In this document: positions 24,923 to 33,438 of the stretch, piece after piece
Layout: each line of letters begins with the position of its first letter
Position numbering within the stretch: the stretch's first letter is position 1
Origin: JACQFZ01 sp041485885
GTDB lineage: Bacteria > Pseudomonadota > Gammaproteobacteria > Acidiferrobacterales > Sulfurifustaceae
Length of the DNA stretch: 64,000 bases
Direction of reading: 5' to 3'
Assembly (NCBI GenBank): GCA_041485885.1
Contig: JBGPKL010000005.1
Location: 77,111-141,110, forward strand
Program-made: the position numbers and the translations under genes
The notes under the pieces: model-generated
What the model was told of the DNA's origin: nothing
The model's database searches: none
The model's input: the letters and a program-made list of their open reading frames with translations, nothing else

Positions 24923-24984
24923 GCCTAACGTCGAGCTCAGGGGCGCGACGCTTGCGGCGCGTCCCCTGCAGCGCCGGGTTGGGC
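24923..24984 (-). other. attC-like site after cassette D
   Basis: Best of the set. Minus strand: R'' GCCCAAC and R' GTTAGGC both fit consensus (RYYYAAC / GTTRRRY). Between them GCTGCAGGGGACGCG pairs with CGCGCCCCTGAGCT with one unpaired A. 62 bp. The last residues of gene D are encoded inside it. Confidence 0.75.
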
Positions 24985-25485
24985 AAGCGTATTCGACCCA
25001 TACTTGCGGACCGTTGGCGTTTCCAGTGCCGGAGTCGATCCCCGAAGGCGAATCCCGTAGAGTCCCAGGTCACTGCGCAAAGCTAGCTCAAGCCTCTCAG
25101 CGGCTTCCAGTAGTCGGTCAGGGCTGAAATCTCTGCGTTTCGACTCCAAAATGGCTCTCAAGAGTTGCTCGCGATATTCGTACGCAGTATCTGAGGAGTC
25201 ACGGCCAAGCAGATAACCGTTCCTTGAGTCCCAACGATCAAAGGCTAGACGAAGCCTCTCAAGATAAGCACGATCAATTTGGTTTGCGCGGGCATCCTTA
25301 TTCAGCTGACTCACGAGCTGGTAAGCCTCAGGATAAGCTTTAAGGCGCGCCTCAATGATCTGTTGGAGTGCGCTCTGTTGAACCGCAACGATCACCTTGT
25401 CCATCTCGAAGCGGCTAGTCCAAAACGCCGTGCCGGCAGAGACGATCGCTGCGATGACAGCAGCGACAATGGCGGGATTTTGCAT
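24937..25485 (-). CDS. Cassette D: hypothetical membrane-anchored protein
   Basis: 182 residues. N-terminal membrane segment (AIVAAVIAAIVSAGTAFWTS) followed by a helical, charged domain (ALQQIIEARLKAYPEAYQLV) and YREQLLRAILESKRRDF. The last fifteen or so residues are encoded by the attC site itself. No known family. A core-like GTTGGGC on the minus strand at 25512-25518, 27 bp before the start, marks the probable cassette boundary. Confidence 0.7.
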   Translation of the reverse strand: MQNPAIVAAVIAAIVSAGTAFWTSRFEMDKVIVAVQQSALQQIIEARLKAYPEAYQLVSQLNKDARANQIDRAYLERLRLAFDRWDSRNGYLLGRDSSDTAYEYREQLLRAILESKRRDFSPDRLLEAAERLELALRSDLGLYGIRLRGSTPALETPTVRKYGSNTLAQPGAAGDAPQASRP

Positions 25486-25737
25486 GATTCACCTCGCGAT
25501 CAAACTAGGTTGCCCAACTAGAAGTAGGCACCCTACAAGGTGCGTTGTAACCCGACACTCGATAATTTTCGACTGAGTTTTGCATTTGACTTGTCCGTGA
25601 AATCAATCGATTGGTTCTTTTTAGCACACCCTACAAAAAAAGACCAAACACACCTGGGCGCTGCGTAGTCCGACGGTGGCTGCAAACTGGCAAATCGGCG
25701 CGACAACCGGGCTTCGATACGACCACGGCTTGATCTT
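25486..25737. other. Leading edge of the cassette cluster, no gene seen
   Basis: Carries GCCCAAC/GTTGGGC at 25512-25518 inside the palindrome CTAGGTTGCCCAACTAG, and two GCAC(AC)CCTAC motifs near 25527 and 25628. The stretch is AT-rich around 25560-25660. No integrase gene or clear attI was seen. Confidence 0.4.
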
Positions 25738-25888
25738 GTAGGATGGGTGAAGCGAAGCGTAACCCATCGAGCTATCCGACCCTACGGTCCGGCAATGTTG
25801 TTCCGCGGAGAATTCGATAGCGGCGGTAGTCGGCGATGCTCTTCCAATTGTGCACTTGATGGGTTGCGCTTCGCTTCACCCATCCTAC
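25738..25888. repeat. Family-2 inverted-repeat element, right copy
   Basis: 151 bp. The left end GTAGGATGGGTGAAGCGAAG and the right end CGCTTCACCCATCCTAC are near-perfect inverses. The ends match the left copy closely; the middle is related but diverged. Confidence 0.85.
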
Positions 25889-25917
25889 GCGGACTATACG
25901 ACTCCTGCGTCACGCTG

Positions 25918-26052
25918 AGGAATCTCTGATTTATTACCCCTCTCCCTCCGGGAGAGGGGTTGGGGTGAGGGAAATAGCGCGACCTCTTGCACCGCCGCCC
26001 CTCACCCTAGCCCTCTCCCGGAGGGAGAGGGAATTAATCAGAGGTTCGCTAA
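25918..26052. repeat. Family-1 inverted-repeat element, copy D
   Basis: Left end AATCTCTGATTTATTA, right end (minus strand) TAGCGAACCTCTGATTAATT. The core has two strong CCCTCTCC-type hairpins and is nearly the same as copy B. It sits directly after the TAG stop of the CoA ligase gene (26055-26053). Confidence 0.8.
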
Positions 26053-27288
26053 CTAACCAACTTTACGCGTGTCCTCGATCACCTTTCCGTCGTTCGGTAG
26101 TGACTGCGGCTCGACGAATTCTACGTCGCCCCGCACGCGGGTGATCTCGCGCACGGCGTCCTCGATCGCGTCGCGCAGGTCCGTCGATGCCGCGACTGTC
26201 ACGGCGCAGAGCACGCGCATGCGGTCGCCGCCGTCGACGCTGTCCACCACGACACGCGCGCGTTGTATCGCCGGGAAGCGCTTCATCACTTCGGCTACCT
26301 GATGCGGATGCACGAACAAGCCGCGCACTTTCGTCGTTTGATCCGCGCGACCCATCCAACCTTTGATGCGCATGTTCGTGCGTCCGCACGGACTGCGGCC
26401 GGCGAGCACGGCGGAAAGATCGCCGGTCGCGAATCGAATAAGCGGATAATCGCGATTGAACGTCGTCACGACCACTTCTCCGACCTCGCCGTCGGGCACC
26501 GGATCTCCGGTGCCGGGGCGCACGATCTCGACGATGACGTCCTCGTCGACGATCAATCCCTCGCGCGCCTCGCTCTCGTAAGCCACGGTGCCGAGATCGG
26601 CGGTGGCATAAACCTGGTAAGCATTGATGCCGCGCGCTATAAAGGCATCGCGCGACGCCGCCGGAAAGGCTTCTCCCGATACCAGCGCTTTGCGTAACGA
26701 GCCGACGTCGCGCTTCAGCTCGTCGGCCTTTTCCAAAATCAACTTCAGGAACGACGGCGTCCCGACGTAACCGATCGGGTGCAAGTCGGTGATCGTCGCC
26801 ACTTGCGTCTCGGTCTGCCCGACGCCGCCGGGGATGACGGCGCAACCGAGGGCAATCAGGCCACCCTCCATCATCGAGCCGGCGGGCGAGAGATGATAGG
26901 AGAAACAATTTTGCACGACGTCGCGCGCGCGAAAGCCGGCTGCGTACAACGCGCGCGCGGCGCGCCAATAATCTTTACCTCTGCCCTCCGGATCGTAAAT
27001 CGATCCCGGCGACACGAAAATCTTGGCGAGCGCGCCGGGCGCGATGGCCGCCAGACCGCCGAACGGCGGCGCGGCCTGCTGCAACGCGTGCAGATCGCTC
27101 TTGCGCGTCACCGGTAGTCGCGCAAGCTCCTCGCGGTTAACGACAGCGCGCGGATCGACTTCCGCCAATATCTTCGAAAAATAGGGAGCCTTCGCCTTGG
27201 CGTGAGCAATCTGTTTAGGAAGCGCCGCGAACAGCTCGAGCTCGCGTTGCTCGGGGCTGCGAACTTCCAAATCATCGAAGTGAGTCAT
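26053..27288 (-). CDS. Phenylacetate-CoA ligase-like AMP-forming enzyme
   Basis: 411 residues from the ATG at 27288 (AAGGA upstream). PaaK-like adenylate-forming fold: FVSPGSIYDPEGRGKDYW near the P-loop position, YVGTPSFLKLIL, QVYATADLGTVAYES, and the C-terminal hinge RIKGWMGRADQTTKVRGLFV. It would activate an aromatic or other carboxylic acid to its CoA ester. Genes like this often end livFGHMK clusters. It is downstream of the MaoC gene, with a half family-1 repeat between. Confidence 0.88.
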   Translation of the reverse strand: MTHFDDLEVRSPEQRELELFAALPKQIAHAKAKAPYFSKILAEVDPRAVVNREELARLPVTRKSDLHALQQAAPPFGGLAAIAPGALAKIFVSPGSIYDPEGRGKDYWRAARALYAAGFRARDVVQNCFSYHLSPAGSMMEGGLIALGCAVIPGGVGQTETQVATITDLHPIGYVGTPSFLKLILEKADELKRDVGSLRKALVSGEAFPAASRDAFIARGINAYQVYATADLGTVAYESEAREGLIVDEDVIVEIVRPGTGDPVPDGEVGEVVVTTFNRDYPLIRFATGDLSAVLAGRSPCGRTNMRIKGWMGRADQTTKVRGLFVHPHQVAEVMKRFPAIQRARVVVDSVDGGDRMRVLCAVTVAASTDLRDAIEDAVREITRVRGDVEFVEPQSLPNDGKVIEDTRKVG

Positions 27289-27302
27289 GAACGGATCCTT
27301 AC

Positions 27303-27471
27303 TTAGGCAACCTCTGATCAATTTGCCGCGGTCGTGAAACCGCCCGTGTCGTTACTCCCTCTCCCTATCAGGGAGAGGGCGGGGTGAGGGTACGATGTCA
27401 ACGATCATCAATGACCTTCGCTTCCCACCCTCATCCCAACCTTCTCCCTCAAAGGGAGAAGGAGCCGTACC
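27303..27471. repeat. Family-1 element, copy E (one recognisable end)
   Basis: Left end TTAGGCAACCTCTGATCAATT. The core holds CTCCCTATCAGGGAGAGGGC and CTTCTCCCTCAAAGGGAGAA hairpins. The opposite terminal repeat was not found before the maoC stop. Confidence 0.6.
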
Positions 27472-27897
27472 TCAAATCGTAGCGGTAACGAGCACGAGCC
27501 CTTCGGAGGACATCGCCAGCTCGCCCTCTTGGTTGCGCACTTCGCCGTGCATGCGCACGAGCCAGCCGGCGAGCGATGGCTTTTCCGTAACATCGACAAC
27601 TTCCCAGCGCAACGATATCTTTTCGTCGGCTCCGATCGCCTTGGTCAAGCGTTGCGAGAATTCCAGACCCAGCATGACACCACGCTTGGAAAAATGCGTC
27701 GCCGCGAGACCGCAGAGCAGCGAGATGGTATGCGTGCCGCTCGCGATCAGCCGTTTGAAGCGGGACTTACGGGCGAACTCGACATCGTGATGTAGCGGGT
27801 TGAAGTCATGCGCCTGCGCGGCGAAGTGACTCACGGTGTCGGCGTCGAGCTGCACACTCTCCTCGAAAACTTCACCGACTTGGACCAGAGCTTTCAT
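27472..27897 (-). CDS. MaoC-like hotdog dehydratase
   Basis: 141 residues. A single hotdog domain with the hydratase-2 motif: the catalytic D and H appear in AQAHDFNPLHHDVEFARKS. LIASGTHTISLL follows, then a C-terminal beta part ending LVLVTATI. Such enzymes hydrate enoyl-CoA or serve as (R)-specific hydratases. In the acyl-CoA block between livF and a CoA ligase, it probably takes part in degradation of the imported acid. Confidence 0.9.
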   Translation of the reverse strand: MKALVQVGEVFEESVQLDADTVSHFAAQAHDFNPLHHDVEFARKSRFKRLIASGTHTISLLCGLAATHFSKRGVMLGLEFSQRLTKAIGADEKISLRWEVVDVTEKPSLAGWLVRMHGEVRNQEGELAMSSEGLVLVTATI

Positions 27898-27910
27898 CGC
27901 GACACGCTGT

Positions 27911-28037
27911 TAGGGAAGCTCTGATTAATTGATTTTCGTCATTTCCGCGAAAGCGGGAATCCAGATATTACAATGTTTTTCCTGGATTCCCGCTTTCGCG
28001 GGCATGACAACTTTGCAATTAATCAGACTTTCCTTAG
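27911..28037. repeat. Family-1 inverted-repeat element, copy F, with paired dRS3-like palindromes
   Basis: Ends TAGGGAAGCTCTGATTAATT and, inverted, CTAAGGAAAGTCTGATTAATT. Inside are two dRS3-like palindromes in opposite orientation (27941-27960 and 27986-28005), which can also pair with each other. This copy shows that the same ends carry a different core than copies B and D. Confidence 0.8.
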
Positions 28038-28048
28038 ATGATCTCGAC

Positions 28049-28906
28049 TCACGCGAGCCAGCGCTTGCGCCGACGGTAATGCTTCACGTCTCGGAAGCTC
28101 CGCCGCTGCCCGCTCGACATGCCGAGATAAAATTCCTTCACGTCTTCATTCTCGGAAAGATGTTGCGCGGTGCCTTCCATGACGACCCGCCCATTTTCCA
28201 AGATGTACCCGAAATCCGCGTGACGCAGCGCCACCATCGTGTTTTGCTCCGCCACCAAGAAACTCACTTTCTCCTTGCGGTTCAAATCGCGCACGATCTC
28301 GAAGATCTCTTCCACGATCTGCGGCGCCAAACCCATCGACGGTTCGTCGAGCAGAATCATGTTGGGTCGCGCCATCAGCGCGCGGCCCACGGACGTCATC
28401 TGCTGTTCTCCGCCCGAGGTGTAGCCGGCAAGCGCGCTGCGGCGCGGCTTGAGACGCGGAAAGTATTCGTACACTTTTTCCAGATCGGCTTTGAGCTCGG
28501 CCCGGCTCGCGTGGCGCGTATACGCTCCCGCGAGCAGGTTGTCATCGACGGTGAGATGCGCGAAACAATGCCGTCCTTCCATGACTTGCACGATACCGCG
28601 CTGCACCAGCTCGGAAGGGCTCAACCGATCGATCCGCTCGCCGTTGTACTCGATGGAGCCCTTCGTTACCTCGCCGCGCTCGCTTTGCAACAGATTGGAA
28701 ATCGCGCGCAGCGTCGTCGTCTTGCCCGCGCCGTTCGCGCCGAGCAGCGCGACGATCTTTCCTTCCGGTACCTTGAGCGAGACGCCCTTCAGTACCAGTA
28801 TTACATGGTTATATATGACTTCGATGCCGTTGACGTTGAGCAAAGGCACACCGGCGGCATCAGCCGCCGGTGCACTTTTCGACATCGACGTAACGGCAAC
28901 GCTCAA
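28049..28906 (-). CDS. livF: Branched-chain-type ABC transporter ATP-binding protein LivF
   Basis: 285 residues from a TTG that directly follows the stop of the binding-protein gene, with AAAGAGG upstream; an ATG seven codons later is possible. Walker A GANGAGKTT, signature TSGGEQQMTSVGRAL (the usual LSGGQ replaced by TSGGE), Walker B MILLDEPS. HAAT-family ATPases energise uptake of branched amino acids or other organic acids. The RRKRWLA-type C-terminus is slightly longer than usual. Confidence 0.92.
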   Translation of the reverse strand: MSVAVTSMSKSAPAADAAGVPLLNVNGIEVIYNHVILVLKGVSLKVPEGKIVALLGANGAGKTTTLRAISNLLQSERGEVTKGSIEYNGERIDRLSPSELVQRGIVQVMEGRHCFAHLTVDDNLLAGAYTRHASRAELKADLEKVYEYFPRLKPRRSALAGYTSGGEQQMTSVGRALMARPNMILLDEPSMGLAPQIVEEIFEIVRDLNRKEKVSFLVAEQNTMVALRHADFGYILENGRVVMEGTAQHLSENEDVKEFYLGMSSGQRRSFRDVKHYRRRKRWLA

Positions 28907-30223
28907 TCAAGCCTCTTTCGAGCAGTCGCGCTTCTCGAGGTGCTTCTCGGCCGCGTACTTCTTCGCTTGCTCCTCCACCATCGGTCGCAGGAACTTACTA
29001 TCCGCCTGATACCAGCCGCTGGTGATGTTCCATTGCTTTCCATCCCAGGTGTGAATACGCGCCGAGGAGGCGCCGACGTGATCGTTGCAGGCGGTCTTCA
29101 CCGGCTGCACCAGCCCCTCGAAACCGATCTCCTTCGCGCGCGCGGCGGTGATGTTTAGGTTCTCCAAACCCCAGCGCATCTCCTCGCCGGTAATGACGCG
29201 CTTGCCGAACTTCGCCTGCGCGGTGCGAATCGCCTCCACCACGAGCATGCCGTTTATCAACCCGCGGTTATAAAGCACGGTGCCGACTTCTTCTTTCGGA
29301 CCGGTGCCGTTGCCCTTCGCGTGGACAAACTTCAAGACGTCCATGTGCACCTTGGCATCTTTCTCGTCGCTGTGTTGCAGCGCCAGACCGTGGTAGCCGA
29401 TGGCCGAGGCTTCCGCCGGCAACACGTCCGGTTCCGACGCCGCCCACCACACGCCGTACATTTTATCGCGCGGATAACCGACCGCCGTAGCTTCTTTGAC
29501 CGCCGCGGAATTCATCACGCCCCAACCCCACAAGAATACGTAGTCCGGACGTTGCTGGCGGATTTGTAGCCACGTCGCTTTTTGCTCGACGCCGGGGCTC
29601 GTCACGGGCAATTTAATCAACTCGTAGCCCATGATCTTGGCGTGCTCTTCGAGCACCGGAATCGGTTCTTTGCCGTATGGCGAATCGTGATAGACCAGGG
29701 CAATCTTCTTGCCCTTCAAGTTGCCGTTGTTGAGCTTGGCGACGTGCTGCACCAAGATGTCGGCCGCGTTCCAGTAGGTTCCGAGCAGCGGGAAGTTCCA
29801 CTTGAAGACGCTGCCGTCCGCCGACTCCGAGCGGCCGTACCCGACGGTGACGACCGGAATTTTATCGCCCGGCGCTTTGTCGGTCAGCGCAAAGGTGATG
29901 CCGGTCGAGAGCGGATTGACTACGATCGGCTTTTTACTCTTCAGGCGCTCGTAGCATTCCACGCCGCGATCGGCGGTGTAGCCGGTCTCGCATTCCTCGA
30001 ACGCGATCTTGATGCCGTTCACGCCGCCGTCGCGTGCGTTCACCAATTTGTAGTAGTCGACGATGCCGTTGGTGAACGGAACACCGTTCGGCGCGTAGGC
30101 GCCGGTGCGATACGTCAAGACCGGGATAAACATCTCGTCTGCCGCGAGAGCGGTGGCACCGCAGGCGACGCCTGCCAGTACCGCCACTGTGCTAAGCAGT
30201 TTGTGTCGTAGGGTTGATTTCAT
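28907..30223 (-). CDS. ABC transporter substrate-binding protein (Liv/Peripla_BP_6 type)
   Basis: 438 residues from the ATG at 30223 (GAGGA upstream). Signal peptide to ATALAADEM, then a two-lobed type I binding protein (IPVLTYRTGAYAPNGVPFTN, GYGRSESADGSVFKWNFPLL, WGWGVMNSAAVKEA). It lacks the amino-acid-binding signature of LivJ, and together with the acyl-CoA ligases this suggests an organic acid ligand. The long upstream frame is a shadow of the permease gene. Confidence 0.9.
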   Translation of the reverse strand: MKSTLRHKLLSTVAVLAGVACGATALAADEMFIPVLTYRTGAYAPNGVPFTNGIVDYYKLVNARDGGVNGIKIAFEECETGYTADRGVECYERLKSKKPIVVNPLSTGITFALTDKAPGDKIPVVTVGYGRSESADGSVFKWNFPLLGTYWNAADILVQHVAKLNNGNLKGKKIALVYHDSPYGKEPIPVLEEHAKIMGYELIKLPVTSPGVEQKATWLQIRQQRPDYVFLWGWGVMNSAAVKEATAVGYPRDKMYGVWWAASEPDVLPAEASAIGYHGLALQHSDEKDAKVHMDVLKFVHAKGNGTGPKEEVGTVLYNRGLINGMLVVEAIRTAQAKFGKRVITGEEMRWGLENLNITAARAKEIGFEGLVQPVKTACNDHVGASSARIHTWDGKQWNITSGWYQADSKFLRPMVEEQAKKYAAEKHLEKRDCSKEA

Positions 30224-30267
30224 CGCTCTGTCCTCACAGTTGTGTAACGAATGAGCTTCAAGGCCTG

Positions 30268-31332
30268 CTAATGCGGAAACGGCCATAGGCGCAGCTTCTC
30301 TTTTGCAATCGACCACAGGCGCGCCAGTCCGTGCGGTTCGACGATCAGAAAGAAAATAATCAGTGCACCGAAGGTCATGGACTCCAGGTGCGAAATCGTG
30401 GCGAGCGAGAGCGGCATCCCGAGCGCGCTCGGAATCTGGTTCAGCATCAGCGGCAGGATGATGATGAACGCCGCCCCAAGAAACGAGCCGAGTATCGAGC
30501 CGAGGCCGCCGATGATGATCATGAACAACAGGCTGAACGATAGCGTGATGCTGAACGCGAGCGGCTCCCACGCGCCGAGATAGATGAATCCCCACAGCGC
30601 GCCGGCGATGCCGAGGTAAAACGAGCTGACGCCGAATGCCGTGAGCTTCGCGTAGATCGGACGTATGCCGATCACTTCGGCGGCCACGTCCATATCGCGC
30701 GTCGCCATCCACGCGCGGCCGACGTGGCTGCGCACCAGATTCTTCGCGGCCAACGTCAATATCCCGACGACACCGAGGACTAACAAATATTTCTCCGCCG
30801 GTGTTTCGACGAGCCAACCGAACAGCGTCACGTCCGGCGTCGACACCGAGCCGGACGGCGTGTAATTGGTGAACCAGCCGGCGCGCGCGAACAACCAGTC
30901 GAGGAAGAATTGCGCGGCGAGCGTGGCGACCGCGAGATAGAGCCCCTTGATGCGCAAGCTCGGTATGCCGAAGAACATGCCGACGATCGCGGCGCAAGCA
31001 CCGGCGAGGATCAAGACCACAAGGAAGTTCAACTGCGGCATGCGAATGAAAAAGTTGTAAGCCGCATAAGCGCCGACCGCCATGATGCCGCCGGCGCCGA
31101 GCGAGATTTGTCCGCAGTAACCGACCAGCAGATTCAGCCCGATGGCGGCGAGCGACAAGATCAGCCACGGGATGACGATCGCGCGAAATAAATATTCGCT
31201 GCCGAAGAACGGAACCGCGACCAGCGCCAACGCGAACAGGCCGAGCATGAACGCCCGATCCTGCAAGATCGGAAAAATCTGCTGATCCGCCCGGTAGCTG
31301 GCTTTGAACTGTCCGTTTTCGCGGTAGAGCAT
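30268..31332 (-). CDS. livM: ABC transporter permease LivM
   Basis: 354 residues, eight or more hydrophobic helices. It contains the conserved permease region GLNLLVGYCGQISLGAGGIM and the EAA-type loop FMIIIGGLGSILGSFLG. Partner of LivH. A family-3 repeat is inserted in the gap to livH. Confidence 0.93.
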   Translation of the reverse strand: MLYRENGQFKASYRADQQIFPILQDRAFMLGLFALALVAVPFFGSEYLFRAIVIPWLILSLAAIGLNLLVGYCGQISLGAGGIMAVGAYAAYNFFIRMPQLNFLVVLILAGACAAIVGMFFGIPSLRIKGLYLAVATLAAQFFLDWLFARAGWFTNYTPSGSVSTPDVTLFGWLVETPAEKYLLVLGVVGILTLAAKNLVRSHVGRAWMATRDMDVAAEVIGIRPIYAKLTAFGVSSFYLGIAGALWGFIYLGAWEPLAFSITLSFSLLFMIIIGGLGSILGSFLGAAFIIILPLMLNQIPSALGMPLSLATISHLESMTFGALIIFFLIVEPHGLARLWSIAKEKLRLWPFPH

Positions 31333-31366
31333 TGGCTATCTCGCGTAAATGCTTTGTAATAATTTT

Positions 31367-31463
31367 GGAACCGCAGATGAACGCGGATAAACGCGGATAA
31401 AACAACAGCTAGCTCTTTTCTCGTTTGCCTTATCTGCGTTCATCTGCGTTTATCTGCGGTTCC
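31367..31463. repeat. Family-3 inverted-repeat element, copy 2
   Basis: 97 bp between livH and livM. Left end GGAACCGCAGATGAACGCGG, right end the inverse (TTTATCTGCGGTTCC). The inserted DNA separates two genes normally closely spaced. Confidence 0.88.
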
Positions 31464-31477
31464 ACCGCTCTTACGTT

Positions 31478-32500
31478 TCATACACGATCTATATTCCTTT
31501 CGCCGAACAACCCTTCGGGGCGCACCAACAAGAAAAGCAGCGCGAGCACGTAGGCGAACCAGTTCTCGATACCGCCGCCCGCGAGATCATACGTCTTCGC
31601 GAGCCAAGACCCCATGAACACCTCAGCCATCTTCTCTCCGACTCCGATAATCAAGCCGCCGATGACGGCCCCCGGAACGGACGTGAGGCCGCCGAGTATG
31701 ACCACCGGTAATGCTTTGAGCGCGACCAGCGACAACGAGAACTGTACGCCGAGCTTCGATCCCCACACCATGCCGCCCACGAGAGCGACGAAGCCGGCGA
31801 CCGACCATACGATCACCCAAATCCGATTGAGCGGAATACCGATCGACTGCGCCGCTTGATGATCGTCCGCCACCGCGCGCAGCGCGCGACCGACGGAGGT
31901 TTTCTGGAAGAACAGCGCCAGCACCGCGACCAGGATCGCGGCGGTTACCGCCGCGATCACGTCTTCCTTGCTCAGGAGTATGCCGCCTTGAAACACGCGG
32001 TCCATTATCAGCATCGGCTCTTTCGAGATGCCGAGGTCGATCTTATATATGTCGCTGCCCCACATCGTCTGGCCGAAACCCTCGAGAAAATACGCGACGC
32101 CGATCGTGGCCATGAGGAGCACCGCGCCGTCTTGATTCACCAGCGGTCGCAGCACGACCTTTTCGATCGTAAACGCAAGCAACACCATGATCCCGATGGT
32201 GAGCGGCAGCGCGACTATAAACGGCATGACTTCCGTCAGGCGCGCCATCGACAGCGCCGCGAACAGAACCATCGCGCCCTGCGCGAAGTTGAAGACACCG
32301 GAGGCCTTGTAAATCAGCACGAACCCGAGCGCCACCAAGGAATAGAGCACCCCGGCCATGAGACCGCCGAGCAGCACTTCAATATAGAAGCCTACGGGTG
32401 CACCACCCACCACAAGCGGCGCCGCAAGCCCGACGATGAGCAGCGCCGCGAGCGCGACGACCGGCCACTGTACGAACAGTTTCATTCTTTCAGATCTCAT
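31478..32500 (-). CDS. livH: ABC transporter permease LivH
   Basis: 340 residues (or 335 from a second ATG). Eight predicted helices, with GGLMAGVLYSLVALGFVLIY, the FNFAQGAM segment and VVILGGLTSVPGAVIGGLII characteristic of LivH. Forms the channel with LivM. It lies between two family-3 elements. Confidence 0.93.
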   Translation of the reverse strand: MRSERMKLFVQWPVVALAALLIVGLAAPLVVGGAPVGFYIEVLLGGLMAGVLYSLVALGFVLIYKASGVFNFAQGAMVLFAALSMARLTEVMPFIVALPLTIGIMVLLAFTIEKVVLRPLVNQDGAVLLMATIGVAYFLEGFGQTMWGSDIYKIDLGISKEPMLIMDRVFQGGILLSKEDVIAAVTAAILVAVLALFFQKTSVGRALRAVADDHQAAQSIGIPLNRIWVIVWSVAGFVALVGGMVWGSKLGVQFSLSLVALKALPVVILGGLTSVPGAVIGGLIIGVGEKMAEVFMGSWLAKTYDLAGGGIENWFAYVLALLFLLVRPEGLFGERNIDRV

Positions 32501-32509
32501 AATATTTTT

Positions 32510-32639
32510 GTAACCGCAGATGGACGCGGATGAACGCGGATAAACACAAATAACAATGAGGAAGGGTCAAGAATTTCCTCACATCAGCGTTTTCCTCTTT
32601 TATCCTCATCCGCGTTTATCCGCGTTCATCTGCGGTTCC
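32510..32639. repeat. Family-3 inverted-repeat element, copy 3
   Basis: 130 bp between livG and livH. Ends GTAACCGCAGATGGACGCGG and the inverse CGTTCATCTGCGGTTCCC. Longer AT-rich middle than copies 1 and 2. Confidence 0.85.
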
Positions 32640-32649
32640 CGTTCTACCG

Positions 32650-33438
32650 TCAATGTTTAACGCCGAGGTACGCATCGATGACCGCTTGGTTGTTGCGTAC
32701 GTCATCGGGAGTTCCATCGGCGATCTTCTTGCCGTAATCGAGCACCACCACGCGATCGGAGATGTCCATCACTACGCTCATGTCGTGCTCGATCAACACG
32801 ATGGTCGTGCCGAATTCATCGTTCACATCGAGAACAAAGCGGCACATGTCCTGCTTCTCCTCGAGATTCATGCCCGCCATCGGCTCATCGAGCAGCAGCA
32901 CCTTGGGCTCCATGGCGAGCGCGCGCCCGAGATCGACGCGCTTCTGCAAACCGTACGGCAGTCGTCCCGCGAGCGTCTTGCGATGCGCCTGGATTTCCAG
33001 GAAGTCGATGATCTGCTCGACGCGTTCCCGGTGCGCGAGCTCCTCTTTTTCCGCCGGGCCGAGTCGCAGCGCTTGCGCGACGACGTTCGACTTCATCATC
33101 AGGCTGCGCCCGGTCATGATGTTGTCGAGCACCGTCATTCCTCCGAACAGCGCCAGGCCTTGGAACGTTCGTGCCATTCCCTCCCGCGCGGCGCGGTGCG
33201 GCTTCATCTGCTTGTGCCGCTTGCCGCGATAAATGATGCTACCTTGTTGCGCGCGATAAACGCCGTTGATGATGTTCAGCATCGAGCTTTTCCCGGCGCC
33301 GTTCGGGCCGATGATGGCGCGAACTTCGTGTTCGCGCACGTCGAAGCTCACGTTCGCGAGCGCGTGCACGCCGCCGAAAGCGAGCGAGATGTTTTCGGCG
33401 GCGAGAATCGGCTCGCCGATTTCACGCGCCGCCGTCAC
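32650..33438 (-). CDS. livG: Branched-chain-type ABC transporter ATP-binding protein LivG
   Basis: 262 residues from a GTG that overlaps the ligase stop by four bases (GTGA). Walker A GPNGAGKSS, a signature region reading PYGLQKRVDLGRALA in place of canonical LSGGQ, Walker B VLLLDEPMAGMN, H-loop LIEHDM. Pairs with LivF. Confidence 0.93.
   Translation of the reverse strand: MTAAREIGEPILAAENISLAFGGVHALANVSFDVREHEVRAIIGPNGAGKSSMLNIINGVYRAQQGSIIYRGKRHKQMKPHRAAREGMARTFQGLALFGGMTVLDNIMTGRSLMMKSNVVAQALRLGPAEKEELAHRERVEQIIDFLEIQAHRKTLAGRLPYGLQKRVDLGRALAMEPKVLLLDEPMAGMNLEEKQDMCRFVLDVNDEFGTTIVLIEHDMSVVMDISDRVVVLDYGKKIADGTPDDVRNNQAVIDAYLGVKH

Noticed and set aside
30224..31405. N-terminal extension of the substrate-binding protein frame
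   Set aside because: It overlaps livM in another frame; a signal peptide starts at the ATG at 30223.
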